Assembly: GCA_943331105.2 (NCBI GenBank)
Contig: CALQKH020000013.1
Coordinates: 38,591-102,590 of the forward strand
DNA: 64,000 nt
Origin: Akkermansia muciniphila
Lineage (GTDB): Bacteria > Pseudomonadota > Gammaproteobacteria > Burkholderiales > Burkholderiaceae_C
Reading direction: 5' to 3'
Shown here: positions 53,519 to 62,635 of the stretch, piece after piece
Numbering within the stretch: the stretch's first letter is position 1
Layout of the letters: every line of letters begins with the position of its first letter
Position numbers and translations under genes: made by a program
The notes under the pieces: model-generated
The model's input: only the letters and a program-made list of their open reading frames with translations
Told to the model about the DNA's origin: nothing
The model's database searches: none

Positions 53519-54760
53519 TCACCAAAAACCGAGGGCGCTTTGCAAAGCTGGGCGCGTGGCGGCATAGACCTTGAGGTCGATGCCCGCTTGGGCAGCGTCC
53601 CAGGCTTCGCGCAGCGCAGCCACACCCGCAGCCACGCCTTGGGGGTGACCAAAAATGCCGCCCCCAGCGGTGCACAGCAAGTCGGCGTGGCCCAGCGCCT
53701 TGAAGGTGTCGTGCGCCTGCAAGCCGGTTTGGGCTGAGCTGAACACCGGCATGGCGGCCATGGGCAGGTCTTGAAACAGGGGCCGTGTCACGGCCCGCGC
53801 CGAGGCGATGACGGTGTCGTCGCTTTCGCTGAATTTGTTGCGCAGGCCGTTGACGTGCAGGTGGTCCACGCCCACCAGACGCCACACCGATTGCCAAGCT
53901 GCAAAATCCCAACCCAGTGCTGGGCTGCGGCTGAGGTAGCCCCAGCCCGCACGGTGTCCGTGGATGGGCAAGGCGCTGTGGCGGCGCAAAGCGTTCAGGC
54001 CCACCAGCCCCACCGATTGGACGCAGGCCATCACGCAGGTGCCGCCATGTTTCAGCACCCAGTCGTGGCGGTGGCGCATTTGGTCGAGGTCACCCGTCAG
54101 GTTGAAAGCCACCATCACTTTGCGCCCGGTGCGATCTGCTGCGGCGTTGACCACGCGCATGACGGCGGTGACCCGTTCTTCAAAAGGGCAGTGCGGGCCA
54201 TCCGCTTGCAGTTCGTCATCTTTGATGAAGTCAATGCCACCGTCCACCAGCATCTTGACTTGCTCAGCGGTTTCATCGGGGCTCAGGCCGACGCTGGGCT
54301 TGATGATGGTGCCGATCAGTGGCCCTTGGCGCACGCCGCTCATGCGCCGGGTGCCGTCGATGCCAAAAGCCGGGCCCAAGTAGGCTTTGGCAAAGGCATC
54401 GGGCAGTTGCAGCGACAAAAGCCTGAGGCCCGAGACTTGGCGCAGTTCAAACAAATTGCCGGCCACGGTGGACATCAAGGTGGGCAAGCAAGGGCCCATG
54501 TTTTCAAGAGGCCACGACAAAGTGAGCAGGCAGCGTGTGTACCGCTCAGACACCATGCCGCCGGGCAGGCTGGGGCGGTCCACCACCTCGAGGATGTCCA
54601 AGGCCTCAATGCGTGCGCCTGAGCGCTCTTTGAGTTCAGGCGTTTCATTGGCCAGCTTCAAAAAAGTCCCGCTGGACTGCTCGCCTGCAATGGTCTCGGC
54701 GGCCCGCCAGGGATCGTCACCGGTTTCAAGCCAGTACTGGGCCACGATTCTGGAGGTCAT
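53519..54760 (-). CDS. oiaX: RuBisCO-like protein, probable 3-oxo-isoapionate-4-phosphate decarboxylase
   Basis: A 413-residue form-IV RuBisCO-like protein. GTIIKPSVGLSPDETAE holds the Lys of the first active-site loop, GGIDFIKDDELQADG keeps the carbamylation Lys and Asp/Glu pair, HGHRAGWGYL the next His, and TAGGGIFGHPQGVAAG the phosphate-binding Gly loop. Loop 6 (HVNGLRNKFSES) differs from CO2-fixing enzymes. With OiaK this suggests OiaX; the hydrolytic relative OiaT is the main alternative. Start 54760; the track extends 19 residues too far. Confidence 0.82.
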   Translation of the reverse strand: MTSRIVAQYWLETGDDPWRAAETIAGEQSSGTFLKLANETPELKERSGARIEALDILEVVDRPSLPGGMVSERYTRCLLTLSWPLENMGPCLPTLMSTVAGNLFELRQVSGLRLLSLQLPDAFAKAYLGPAFGIDGTRRMSGVRQGPLIGTIIKPSVGLSPDETAEQVKMLVDGGIDFIKDDELQADGPHCPFEERVTAVMRVVNAAADRTGRKVMVAFNLTGDLDQMRHRHDWVLKHGGTCVMACVQSVGLVGLNALRRHSALPIHGHRAGWGYLSRSPALGWDFAAWQSVWRLVGVDHLHVNGLRNKFSESDDTVIASARAVTRPLFQDLPMAAMPVFSSAQTGLQAHDTFKALGHADLLCTAGGGIFGHPQGVAAGVAALREAWDAAQAGIDLKVYAATRPALQSALGFW

Positions 54761-54773
54761 GGTTTGGCCTGTT

Positions 54774-55601
54774 TCAGGTGATGCGCTGGATGCTGTCAGC
54801 AATTTCTTGGCGGTCAAAAATCTTCTTCCAGTCGTCGCGCATCAAACGGGGTTTGCCATAGGTGATGGCCTTGTTGCATGCGTCAGAAAACTGGCCTGGC
54901 ACCTGCTTGAAGATAACGGCCGACAAAATCGTCATGTGGCCCAGCAAAAAGTCACGCGCAGCGTCTGGTGGCACGCCGCGTGCCACCACCTCATCCATGG
55001 CTTCGCGCATCACATCGAGCAAAGTGGCGCAGACCGTCTCGGACAAGCCGGGCTCCAGCAGCGCCATTTGTTCCACGGTGACCCGGTACGAGCGCTCGAT
55101 GGGTTGGTAAATCAAGCGGGCAATCGATTCGCCCAAGTCATAAGAGGCTTCGGGGCCTTGCATCAGGGCATTCACGATGGATTGCGAAGCCCGGATGCCG
55201 CCGAAATAGTCCGGAGCACCGGCCACATGGACTTCGGGGTTGAAGATGTTGGGGTGGCAGGGGTGGGTGACGAAGTAAACCAAATCGTCCCGCTTGGGCA
55301 GATGTCCGGCAAAGGGGGCTGCGGCATCCAGGGTGATGACCATGGTGCCGGGTGCCAGTTGGGGCGAAATCTCGGCTGCGATGCGCCCGATCAGGGTGTC
55401 AGGCACGGCCAAGATCACGGCGTCTACACCTCGCAGGGCGTCGTCCAAACTGCAGCAGGCTATGCCCAGCTCGTCTTTCAGGCGCTGTTGGCCTGCGGCG
55501 CTGACTTCGACGTGGCGAATTTCAAACGCCGAGCCTTGGAGGTTTTTGGCCAAACGGGCGCCCATCTTGCCGCCTGCACCCAACAATGCAATAGAAGTCA
55601 T
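54774..55601 (-). CDS. apnO: NAD-dependent dehydrogenase, probable D-apionate oxidoisomerase
   Basis: A 275-residue Rossmann oxidoreductase: IALLGAGGKMGARLAKNLQGSAFEIRHVE, a second motif VDAVILAVPDTLIGRIA, and VYFVTHPCHPNIFNPEV, followed by an all-helical phosphogluconate-dehydrogenase-like C-terminal domain. This size and layout fit ApnO, which turns D-apionate into 3-oxo-isoapionate. First gene of the operon, 13 bp before the RuBisCO-like gene. The 164 bp to the divergent aldehyde dehydrogenase contain the likely control region. Confidence 0.75.
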   Translation of the reverse strand: MTSIALLGAGGKMGARLAKNLQGSAFEIRHVEVSAAGQQRLKDELGIACCSLDDALRGVDAVILAVPDTLIGRIAAEISPQLAPGTMVITLDAAAPFAGHLPKRDDLVYFVTHPCHPNIFNPEVHVAGAPDYFGGIRASQSIVNALMQGPEASYDLGESIARLIYQPIERSYRVTVEQMALLEPGLSETVCATLLDVMREAMDEVVARGVPPDAARDFLLGHMTILSAVIFKQVPGQFSDACNKAITYGKPRLMRDDWKKIFDRQEIADSIQRIT

Positions 55602-55765
55602 GCTTTCTTTCTGAAAATGAACAAGACCGGCCGTGGCTGGTGAATGTGTTGGTCTGATGGTATGACGAGTTAATCGGGTGCTGGCCTACTGACTTACCCC
55701 AATACCGGCGTTTCAAGCCACAATCTGCCCACCTTTTGACCTCTGTTTTTCGACTGGAATCCGCC

Positions 55766-57202
55766 ATGACTTATCCCAATACTCAACTTTTCATCGATGG
55801 CCAATGGTGCGATGCCGAAGGCGGTCGCACTTTGGCCGTGTTCAATCCCGCCACTGGCAACGAAATTGGCCGATTGGCCCATGCGGGCATTCCCGATCTA
55901 GAGCGTGCAGCGCAAGCGGCGCAAAAGGGCTTTGAGATTTGGCGCGATACGCCGGCCAACGAGCGCAGCGTTGTGTTGCGCAAGGCCGCTGCCTTGATGC
56001 GCGAACGCGCCCCGCAAATTGCCGAGTTGCTCACCCAAGAGCAAGGCAAGCCCTTGGCCGAAGCCAAGGTCGAGGCCATGTCGGCGGCCGACATCATCGA
56101 GTGGTTTGCCGAAGAGGGCCGCCGTGTGTATGGACGCATCGTGCCGCCACGCAACATCAACGTGCAGCAGCAAGTGCTCAAACAGCCCTTGGGACCGGTC
56201 GCTGCCTTCACGCCTTGGAATTTTCCCGTCAACCAAGCGGTGCGCAAGATGTCGGCCGCACTGGCAACAGGTTGCTCGATCATCGTCAAGGCTCCGGAAG
56301 AAACCCCTGCCGCGCCCGCTGAGTTGATCCGCGCCTTTCACGATGCGGGCGTGCCTGCTGGCGTGATTGGCCTGGTGTATGGCACGCCCGCTGAGATTTC
56401 GAATTACCTGATCGCGCACCCGCTGATCCGCAAGATCACGTTCACGGGTTCTACGCCCGTGGGCAAGCAACTGGCCGCCTTGGCGGGTCAGCACATGAAG
56501 CGTGTGACCATGGAGCTGGGCGGCCACGCGCCGGTCATCCTGGCCGAAGACGCAGACATTGCGTTGGCCCTGAAAACCGCCGGTGCGGCCAAGTTCCGCA
56601 ACGCGGGCCAGGTCTGCATCTCGCCCACCCGCTTTTTGGTGCACCACAAAATTGCCGATGCCTTTGCTGAAGCATTTGCTGCGCAAGCGCAGGCGCTGAA
56701 GGTGGGCGATGGCATGATGGCAGGCACACAGATGGGGCCATTGGCCAACGAGCGCCGTTTGGCGGCCATGCAGTCCATCGTGCAGGACGCCCGCGCCAAA
56801 GGCGCCAAGGTGCTCACCGGCGGTGAGCGCATCGGCACACAAGGCAACTTCTTTGCGCCCACAGTGCTCTCGCATGTGCCGCTGGACGCCGATGTGGTGG
56901 TCAACGAGCCCTTTGGCCCCATCGCGGCCATCCGCAGTTTCGAAAACATCGAAGATGCGATGGCCGAAGCCAACCGCTTGCCTTTCGGCTTGGCCGGTTA
57001 TGCCTTCACCAACTCGATGAAAACCATGCACCAGCTCAGCCAGCGCCTGGACGTGGGCATGCTGTGGGTCAACCAGCCCGCGGCGCCATGGCCTGAGTTG
57101 CCCTTTGGCGGCGTCAAGGATTCAGGCTACGGCTCCGAAGGTGGCCCCGAGGCGTTGGAGGCTTACCTGAACACCAAGACGGTGTCGATCTTCAACGCCT
57201 GA
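55766..57202 (+). CDS. NAD(P)-dependent aldehyde dehydrogenase (succinate-semialdehyde type)
   Basis: A 478-residue [36 protein letters not shown] is the cofactor and oxyanion region, [11 protein letters not shown] the Rossmann loop, [16 protein letters not shown] carries the general-base Glu, and [10 protein letters not shown] the catalytic Cys. The group includes GabD-like semialdehyde dehydrogenases. Divergent from apnO, so it may oxidise an apiose- or tetrose-derived aldehyde, but this is not shown by the sequence. ATG at 55766. Confidence 0.9.
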   Translation: MTYPNTQLFIDGQWCDAEGGRTLAVFNPATGNEIGRLAHAGIPDLERAAQAAQKGFEIWRDTPANERSVVLRKAAALMRERAPQIAELLTQEQGKPLAEAKVEAMSAADIIEWFAEEGRRVYGRIVPPRNINVQQQVLKQPLGPVAAFTPWNFPVNQAVRKMSAALATGCSIIVKAPEETPAAPAELIRAFHDAGVPAGVIGLVYGTPAEISNYLIAHPLIRKITFTGSTPVGKQLAALAGQHMKRVTMELGGHAPVILAEDADIALALKTAGAAKFRNAGQVCISPTRFLVHHKIADAFAEAFAAQAQALKVGDGMMAGTQMGPLANERRLAAMQSIVQDARAKGAKVLTGGERIGTQGNFFAPTVLSHVPLDADVVVNEPFGPIAAIRSFENIEDAMAEANRLPFGLAGYAFTNSMKTMHQLSQRLDVGMLWVNQPAAPWPELPFGGVKDSGYGSEGGPEALEAYLNTKTVSIFNA

Positions 57203-57216
57203 CAGGCGCATCCTTG

Positions 57217-57882
57217 ATGCGCATCCTGCTCACCGGCTTCGAGCCCTTTGGCGGTCAAAGCCTCAACCCGTCTTGGGAGGTGGCGCGTGCCTTGCACGGT
57301 CTGCCATTGCCAGGTTCGCAAGGTGCTCAGGTTACCGCGGCTCAGCTGCCCTGCGTGTTTGACCAAGCCCTGCCCGCTTTGCAGCAAGCGCTGACGCAGC
57401 ACACACCCGACATCGTGCTGGCGCTGGGGCAGGCGGAGGGACGGTGTGATTTGTCGGTGGAGCGTGTGGCCATCAATGTGATGGATGCGCGCATCCCCGA
57501 CAACGCCGGGGCGCAGCCGATTGACATGCCGGTGATCGCAGGTAGCCCTGCGGCGTACTTCAGCACTTTGCCCATCAAGTCTCTGGTGGCCGGTTTGCGT
57601 GCGAGTGGTTTCCAGGCTTCGGTGTCCCAAACGGCAGGCACTTTTGTGTGCAACCAGGTGTTTTATGGTTTGCAACACGCTTTGGCGGGTCAAGGTGTAC
57701 ACAGCGGCTTCATGCACCTGCCCCTGTTACCAGAGCAGGCCGCCCACTGGCCTGGCCCGAGCTTACCCAGTTGGCCCGCGAGCCTGCAAGTGGCCGGGGT
57801 GCGGCAGGCCTTGACGCTTTTGGTGGCCCACCGACAGCAGGGCCTGAGCGACTTGAGGCAAACGGGCGGTACCCTGAATTGA
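57217..57882 (+). CDS. pcp: Pyroglutamyl-peptidase I
   Basis: A 221-residue cysteine peptidase removing N-terminal pyroglutamate. ILLTGFEPFGGQSLNPSWEVA, LGQAEGRCDLSVERVAIN (Glu), GTFVCNQVFYGL (Cys nucleophile) and SGFMHLPLLPEQAA (His) are the family's catalytic segments. ATG at 57217, 14 bp after the aldehyde dehydrogenase, possibly read from the same promoter. Confidence 0.93.
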   Translation: MRILLTGFEPFGGQSLNPSWEVARALHGLPLPGSQGAQVTAAQLPCVFDQALPALQQALTQHTPDIVLALGQAEGRCDLSVERVAINVMDARIPDNAGAQPIDMPVIAGSPAAYFSTLPIKSLVAGLRASGFQASVSQTAGTFVCNQVFYGLQHALAGQGVHSGFMHLPLLPEQAAHWPGPSLPSWPASLQVAGVRQALTLLVAHRQQGLSDLRQTGGTLN

Positions 57883-57998
57883 ACGGCCTAGACAGGGCTG
57901 GGGGATTTTGATTTTCAGACCCATTTGGTGCGCCATCGCACAGACTGAAACCCTGAGTTTTTGGATGATCTGGCTCTTGCAAAACAACAGGAGCCTGT

Positions 57999-58427
57999 AT
58001 GAACAAACAAAACATTTGTCACTGCGTCGTGGCCAGCTTGCTCAGCGTCACCGCATCGTCATGGGCACAAACATCGGTGGGTTTGGGCAGGGCCGATTTC
58101 AAAGACAACTGTGCCAGTTGCCATGGCCATTCTGGCCGAGGCGATGGTCCGGTGCAGTCTTTCCTGGTCAAGCCACCTTCAGATTTGACGACCATCACCC
58201 AAAGGCATGGCGGCAAGTTCCCGCAAGAGCTGATGTGGGAGGTGATCGATGGCCGTTGGTCGGGCGATGGCGGGCCCCACGGATCGCGTGAAATGCCGGT
58301 GTGGGGCCAAGAATTCAAGGCCCGCGCCATGACGCAACCGGGGGATTCGGCCACCATTGCCGAATGGTCGGCGCGCAACCGCATTGTGTCTTTGCTCAAA
58401 TACCTGGAGACGATTCAGCGCCCGTGA
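57999..58427 (+). CDS. Monoheme cytochrome c
   Basis: A 142-residue exported cytochrome. A signal (CHCVVASLLSVTASSWAQ) leads to FKDNCASCHGHSGRGDGPV with the heme-binding CxxCH; REMPVWGQEF offers the axial Met. Small class I cytochrome with unassigned partner. AACAGGAGCC is the ribosome site. Convergent with the MpaB-like gene. Confidence 0.88.
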   Translation: MNKQNICHCVVASLLSVTASSWAQTSVGLGRADFKDNCASCHGHSGRGDGPVQSFLVKPPSDLTTITQRHGGKFPQELMWEVIDGRWSGDGGPHGSREMPVWGQEFKARAMTQPGDSATIAEWSARNRIVSLLKYLETIQRP

Positions 58428-58468
58428 CGGTTGCATCGACCGCGGCTGTCCCAGTGTTAACCCGCGGC

Positions 58469-59464
58469 CTATGGCGGCGCCTGCATCCGTTGGTGGGCGC
58501 GAGCGGCCACACCCGTGTCGGCAAAGGCCCAGGCCAGCGAGGCGCCCATGCCTTGCAGGGCGGTGCGCACAGCGGTTTGTTCCAGTGAGCAGCGGCGTTC
58601 GCGCTCCAGCATGTCCAGCGCCCAGTCGGGCAGCATCTGCAAGGCGGCGCGCACGATCAGTGTGACCAAAGGTCGATCCAGGGGCTCGCAGGGGTAGTTC
58701 TCAATCAGGTGCAGTGTTTCGCGTGTGCGTTCGTCGGCCCGCAATTGCGGGCGAAAGTCTTGCAACTGCGTCAAGGCTTGGTGTCGGCTCATGGGCAAGC
58801 CATGTGCACCCAGGCGGTGACCCACCTGAGCCATTTCTGCAAAGTATTGGTCCTGCCGGTTTGCGCTCAGGGGCTGCAGCGACAGGTCTTGGTAGGCCCG
58901 CAAAAAACTGGTGGTTTCACCCAAGTGGACCCATCTGATCAGTTCGGGGTCGTTGGCCACGTAGGGCGTGCCGTCTGGCAACTGGCCACGAATTTGGGCG
59001 TGGATGCGGTTGACCCGCTCGATGCTTTGCAAAGCCGCAGCCGTGCCGCCATAGGTGGTGGTGGCCACAAACAAGGCTGTGCGTCCCAGCCGCGCCTGCA
59101 GTTGGGTGCGAAAACGCGAGTGGTCCCACACGGCGCCCAAAGCCTGCGGGTGCAGCGCTTGCAACATCAGCGATGACAAGCCTCCGGTCATCATGGCCAC
59201 AAAGTGCGCGTGCACCTGCCAAGCCGCCGAGTCCGGACCGAACAAGCCAGGGTCGCCTGCGGGCTCTAAAAAGTCCCGTGCATCCCCTGTGGCCCCGGTC
59301 ATGGACCGCACGCGCTGACCCAGCTGCTCTTTGAGCTGCGCCGACAGGTGCGCGCGCACCCGCTCAGCCATGTGAGAGCCTAAGCTGCACCGCGCTGGCG
59401 CCGGGTTGGCGGTTGAAGGCTGTACGGCCGTCAAGAGCGCCTGGATCAAAGAAGGTGGTGTCAT
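58469..59464 (-). CDS. Oxygenase MpaB family protein (DUF2236)
   Basis: A 331-residue protein with DUF2236/latex-clearing-like features: MMTGGLSSLMLQALHPQALGAVWDHSRFRTQLQARLGRTALFV, RVNRIHAQIRGQLPDGTPYVANDPELIRWVHLGET, both rich in the conserved His/Arg/Asp that bind heme in characterised relatives. Role unknown. TTG 59482 is an alternative start. Confidence 0.8.
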   Translation of the reverse strand: MTPPSLIQALLTAVQPSTANPAPARCSLGSHMAERVRAHLSAQLKEQLGQRVRSMTGATGDARDFLEPAGDPGLFGPDSAAWQVHAHFVAMMTGGLSSLMLQALHPQALGAVWDHSRFRTQLQARLGRTALFVATTTYGGTAAALQSIERVNRIHAQIRGQLPDGTPYVANDPELIRWVHLGETTSFLRAYQDLSLQPLSANRQDQYFAEMAQVGHRLGAHGLPMSRHQALTQLQDFRPQLRADERTRETLHLIENYPCEPLDRPLVTLIVRAALQMLPDWALDMLERERRCSLEQTAVRTALQGMGASLAWAFADTGVAARAHQRMQAPP

Positions 59465-59667
59465 GGGCCCATGGGTACTCAAAGAGCTGCCAGTGTGTGG
59501 TACTGCGCCATGGATTGCACGGCCACCCTGAAAGGCCGTGGGCTCAGGCTGGGTTTGGGTCTTTGGCGGTGACCAATAACCATGTGTCTATCAGGACCAT
59601 TCAGAGTGAACCCGGCTTGGATGTCGGGTCATGCACGAACATGCGCACCTTAATTTGGAGACACCCG

Positions 59668-60285
59668 ATGGCTTGGCTGGATTTTTTGAAGAATGGCAAT
59701 GAACTGAGCGAACTCTTGATCGAGGGTCAAAATCCTTATGGTTCTCAGTTGCTCAAGCAAGCCGATGTGGACCAAATGCGTGACCACATCCAGCCCACCG
59801 AGCGGGTTTTGGCGTATGTATTGGGCCGTGTCGTGCTGGCAGGGCGTGGCCTGTGGTTGTTGACCGATCAGCAGTTGTTGGTCTCAGAAAGCGACACGGG
59901 CAACTTGGTGCACCACTTTGCTTTGAAAGACATCACCGAGGCCGAATGCGTCAAGGGCAAGTATGGCTACACCCTGCGTGTCACGGCGGCAGGCCAGCTG
60001 CGCAGCGTGTACGGTGCATCGGCCCATTTGGCGGCGGTGTTTTACCGGGCGCTGGGCCAAAAGGTGCGTTGCACGCCGGTTTTCAAGCCTTCGGCGCTGG
60101 ACGCCAATGACGTGGCCGAAGTGGTGCACCACTTTTCAGATGCGGCTTTGCGCTTGCAACCCGTGGCCATGGTCAATGCAGACGCCCGCGCCTTGATCGC
60201 TCAACTGGCCCAAGATGCTGCGAGCCAAGGCTGGCTGCAAACCAGCGAGGCCAACCAGGTGCGCTTGGCCGAAGCGGCGCATTGA
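59668..60285 (+). CDS. Uncharacterised protein with bacterial PH-like domain
   Basis: A 205-residue cytosolic protein. The middle part (~35-120; PTERVLAYVLGRVVLAGRGLWLLTDQQLLVSES...LVHHFALKDITEAEC) has the alternating beta-strand pattern of bacterial pleckstrin-homology/YokE-type domains; the C-terminal third is helical. Not recognised beyond that. TTTGGAGACACC precedes the ATG at 59668, which is preferred to the upstream frame. Confidence 0.65.
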   Translation: MAWLDFLKNGNELSELLIEGQNPYGSQLLKQADVDQMRDHIQPTERVLAYVLGRVVLAGRGLWLLTDQQLLVSESDTGNLVHHFALKDITEAECVKGKYGYTLRVTAAGQLRSVYGASAHLAAVFYRALGQKVRCTPVFKPSALDANDVAEVVHHFSDAALRLQPVAMVNADARALIAQLAQDAASQGWLQTSEANQVRLAEAAH

Positions 60286-60307
60286 GCCCCATCCCAGCCA
60301 GACGTCC

Positions 60308-60856
60308 TCAAGGCTGGCTGGCTTCAATCCGTTTCAGGTCAAAGCCCAGCTTGTCCAGCTTGGCCAGCAAGCCTTGGTACGTGGCGGCAGGCATTTGGGG
60401 TGTGCGTGACAAGATCCACAAATAGTCGCGCTTGGGTTCGCTCACGACCACCCATTGGTAATCGGCGTCCAGATCGATGATCCAGTAATCGCCCCAGACC
60501 ATGGGAATGAAGGACAGCCACGCTGGGGCAAAACGCACCTTCAGCTGAGCCGATGTCGGCCCGCCGATTTGCCGTGCGGCCCCCAAGGCTTCGGTCCACT
60601 CGCCCTTGGCTGTTTTGCAGCGGTTGAGCACCTGAAGTTGACCTTGCGGCTGCAGGCTGTAGTTGGCCTGCGTGCTGCTGGCGCACTTTCTTTGAAACCA
60701 GTTGGGGTATTTGGCGATTTCGTGCCATGTGCCCATGTAGCGGGGCACATCCACCGCAGCCACGGTTTTCAGGGGAGGCAGCTCGGCTTGCGCCGGCATG
60801 CTGAGCACACAGGCCCATGCCAGTGCCAGGCTTCGGCTTGCGGTCAAAATTTTCAT
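60308..60856 (-). CDS. blc: Lipocalin (Blc-like)
   Basis: A 182-residue exported lipocalin (signal LALAWACVLSMPAQA). The first conserved region is VDVPRYMGTWHEIAKYPNWFQ, and later YWIIDLDADYQWVVVSEPKRDYLWILSRTP matches bacterial Blc. Such proteins bind lipids in the cell envelope; here no lipobox Cys is seen. ATG overlaps the stop of the SDR gene, so it is co-translated. The track's 424-residue frame is an artefact. Confidence 0.9.
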   Translation of the reverse strand: MKILTASRSLALAWACVLSMPAQAELPPLKTVAAVDVPRYMGTWHEIAKYPNWFQRKCASSTQANYSLQPQGQLQVLNRCKTAKGEWTEALGAARQIGGPTSAQLKVRFAPAWLSFIPMVWGDYWIIDLDADYQWVVVSEPKRDYLWILSRTPQMPAATYQGLLAKLDKLGFDLKRIEASQP

Positions 60857-61647
60857 ACAACCATCGGGTTCAAAGCCCCGTCCATGCTCATGCAAATGCC
60901 GGTGACATAGCTGGCTTTGCTGGATGCCAAAAACAGAACCGCGTTGGCGATTTCTTCGGGATCGGCCAGGCGGCCCAGCGGTATTTTGGCCACCGATTGC
61001 GCCATGACTTCGTCGGGACTCAGCCCCTTCAAGCGGGCATCGGCCGCAAAGCCTTCGTGCAGGCGGTCGGTCAAGGTCAGGCCTGGATTGACCGCGTTCA
61101 CTCGGATGCCTTGCGCGCCGTAGGCGGCGGCCAGACCGGCGCTCACCAGCATCAGCGCCGCATTGGCCGCGCCACCGGGCAGGTGGATCGGGCTGGCCAC
61201 TTTGCCGCCATTGCCCACCACGTTGACCACCGCGCCCTGACCGCGTGCAGCCATTCGGTGGATGGTCGGTGTGATCATGTGGACATAGGTGAAGTACTTG
61301 GCCTGCATCGCATCGGCATAAGCCTCGGGCGTGAGTTCGGGGGCTGGGGTGCGCTTGGCCGCGCCGGCCGAGTTGACCAACACGTCGACCGGACCGAATG
61401 CGGTTTCGGCTGAGTCCAGGGCCGCGAGTGCAGCCGATGCGTCGCGCAAATTGGCGGCCACGGTGTGGACGCGTGCGCCGGGGCAGGTTGCCAGCAGTTG
61501 CTGTTGTGCCCGCGCCAGGTTGGCGCTGTCGCGCGAGACCAAGCTCACGCGGGCGCCTTCGGCCAAAAAGCCCTGCGCACAAGCCAGGCCAATGCCTTTG
61601 CTGCCGCCGGTGATGAGGATGTGCTTGTCGCTTAGGTGCAGGTCCAT
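60853..61647 (-). CDS. Short-chain dehydrogenase/reductase with non-canonical active site
   Basis: A 264-residue SDR with cofactor motif LITGGSKGIGLACAQGF and VNSAG, plus the C-terminal VNPGLTLTD and ASSKASYVTG. The usual Ser...Tyr-x-x-x-Lys triad is absent: the region reads VNVVGNGGKVASPIHLPGGAANAAL. It may bind a nucleotide without normal catalysis or use other residues. Start 61647. Divergent from the isocitrate-lyase-type gene. Confidence 0.85.
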   Translation of the reverse strand: MDLHLSDKHILITGGSKGIGLACAQGFLAEGARVSLVSRDSANLARAQQQLLATCPGARVHTVAANLRDASAALAALDSAETAFGPVDVLVNSAGAAKRTPAPELTPEAYADAMQAKYFTYVHMITPTIHRMAARGQGAVVNVVGNGGKVASPIHLPGGAANAALMLVSAGLAAAYGAQGIRVNAVNPGLTLTDRLHEGFAADARLKGLSPDEVMAQSVAKIPLGRLADPEEIANAVLFLASSKASYVTGICMSMDGALNPMVV

Positions 61648-61717
61648 GAGGGGCTCTTCTGATGAAATCAATGTTCTGAATCTGTCCATTTAATCACTCT
61701 TGCAAGTGCCTGGTGTC

Positions 61718-62590
61718 ATGAACAATAAAACCTCTGCGCTGTGTGCGCGTTTGAAGCAACCTGGCCTGGTGGTCGCCCCCGGCGTGTTCGACATGGTGTC
61801 ATTGCGCCTGGCCGACAGTTTTGGCTTTGATGCGCTGTACATGACCGGCTACGGCACCGTGGCCTCGCACATGGGCTTGCCCGATGCAGGCTTGGCCACT
61901 TACAGCGACATGGTGGGGCGCGTCACGGCCATGGCGGGCATGGCCCGCACCCCGCTGATTGCCGACGCCGACACCGGCTACGGCGGCCTGCTCAACATGC
62001 GCCACACCATCCGGGGCTACGAAGCCGCAGGTGCTTGCGCTATCCAGCTCGAAGACCAGGAGTTCCCCAAAAAATGCGGTCACACGCCGGGCCGCCGTGT
62101 CATCCCCATGGCCGACATGGTGCGCAAAATTCAGGTGGCAGTGGACTCGCGCGAATCCAAAGATTTTTTGATCATCGCCCGCACCGACGCCCGCACCACA
62201 TTGGGCCTGGACGAAGCCCTGCGCCGCGCCGAGGCTTATGCCAAAGCGGGGGCTGACATTTTGTTTGTCGAGTCGCCCGAGTCCGAAGAAGAGATGCGCC
62301 GCATCGGCCAAAGCTTGGACGTGCCCTTGGTGGCCAACATGGTTGAAAAAGGCCGCACCCCGGTGCTGACCCGCCCCGAGTTGGAAGCCTTGGGCTACAA
62401 GTTGGCCATCTTTCCGGTGACGGCCTTGCTGGCCGGTGTGCAGGCCATGACGCAGGTTTACCAGCAGTTCAAGGACACGGGCTCATCGGCGAAGGGCAGC
62501 ACGCCTTTGTATGACTTTGCCGACCTGACCCAACTCATGGGTTTTGAAGACGTGTGGGCTTTTGAAAAGCGTTACGCTGAAAACGACTGA
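61718..62590 (+). CDS. Isocitrate lyase/PEP mutase superfamily enzyme
   Basis: A 290-residue TIM-barrel lyase. VAPGVFDMVSLRLADSFGFDALYMTGYG, PLIADADTGYGG with metal-binding Asp, and the catalytic-loop EDQEFPKKCGH are diagnostic. The KKCGH loop is typical of 2-methylisocitrate lyase, oxaloacetate decarboxylase and dimethylmalate lyase relatives. With a Bug gene 45 bp downstream it probably handles an imported C4-C6 acid. ATG at 61718. Confidence 0.9.
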   Translation: MNNKTSALCARLKQPGLVVAPGVFDMVSLRLADSFGFDALYMTGYGTVASHMGLPDAGLATYSDMVGRVTAMAGMARTPLIADADTGYGGLLNMRHTIRGYEAAGACAIQLEDQEFPKKCGHTPGRRVIPMADMVRKIQVAVDSRESKDFLIIARTDARTTLGLDEALRRAEAYAKAGADILFVESPESEEEMRRIGQSLDVPLVANMVEKGRTPVLTRPELEALGYKLAIFPVTALLAGVQAMTQVYQQFKDTGSSAKGSTPLYDFADLTQLMGFEDVWAFEKRYAEND

Positions 62591-62635
62591 ACGTCAGTCC
62601 CCAAAGCTATTTTTAAAAACGACCAGGAGACCTGC

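Noticed and set aside
52131-53912. 593-residue version of the DUF1537 kinase
   Set aside because: The first 133 residues overlap the RuBisCO-like gene in another frame and are Arg/Gly/His-rich; the family start is the ATG at 53513.
55602-55765. FadR-type operator in the apnO/aldehyde dehydrogenase gap
   Set aside because: TGGT-containing fragments are present but no convincing symmetric site could be defined by eye.
60308-61582. 424-residue frame covering the lipocalin and the SDR gene
   Set aside because: Only the last 182 residues are a lipocalin with its own signal peptide; the rest is an out-of-frame reading of the SDR gene.
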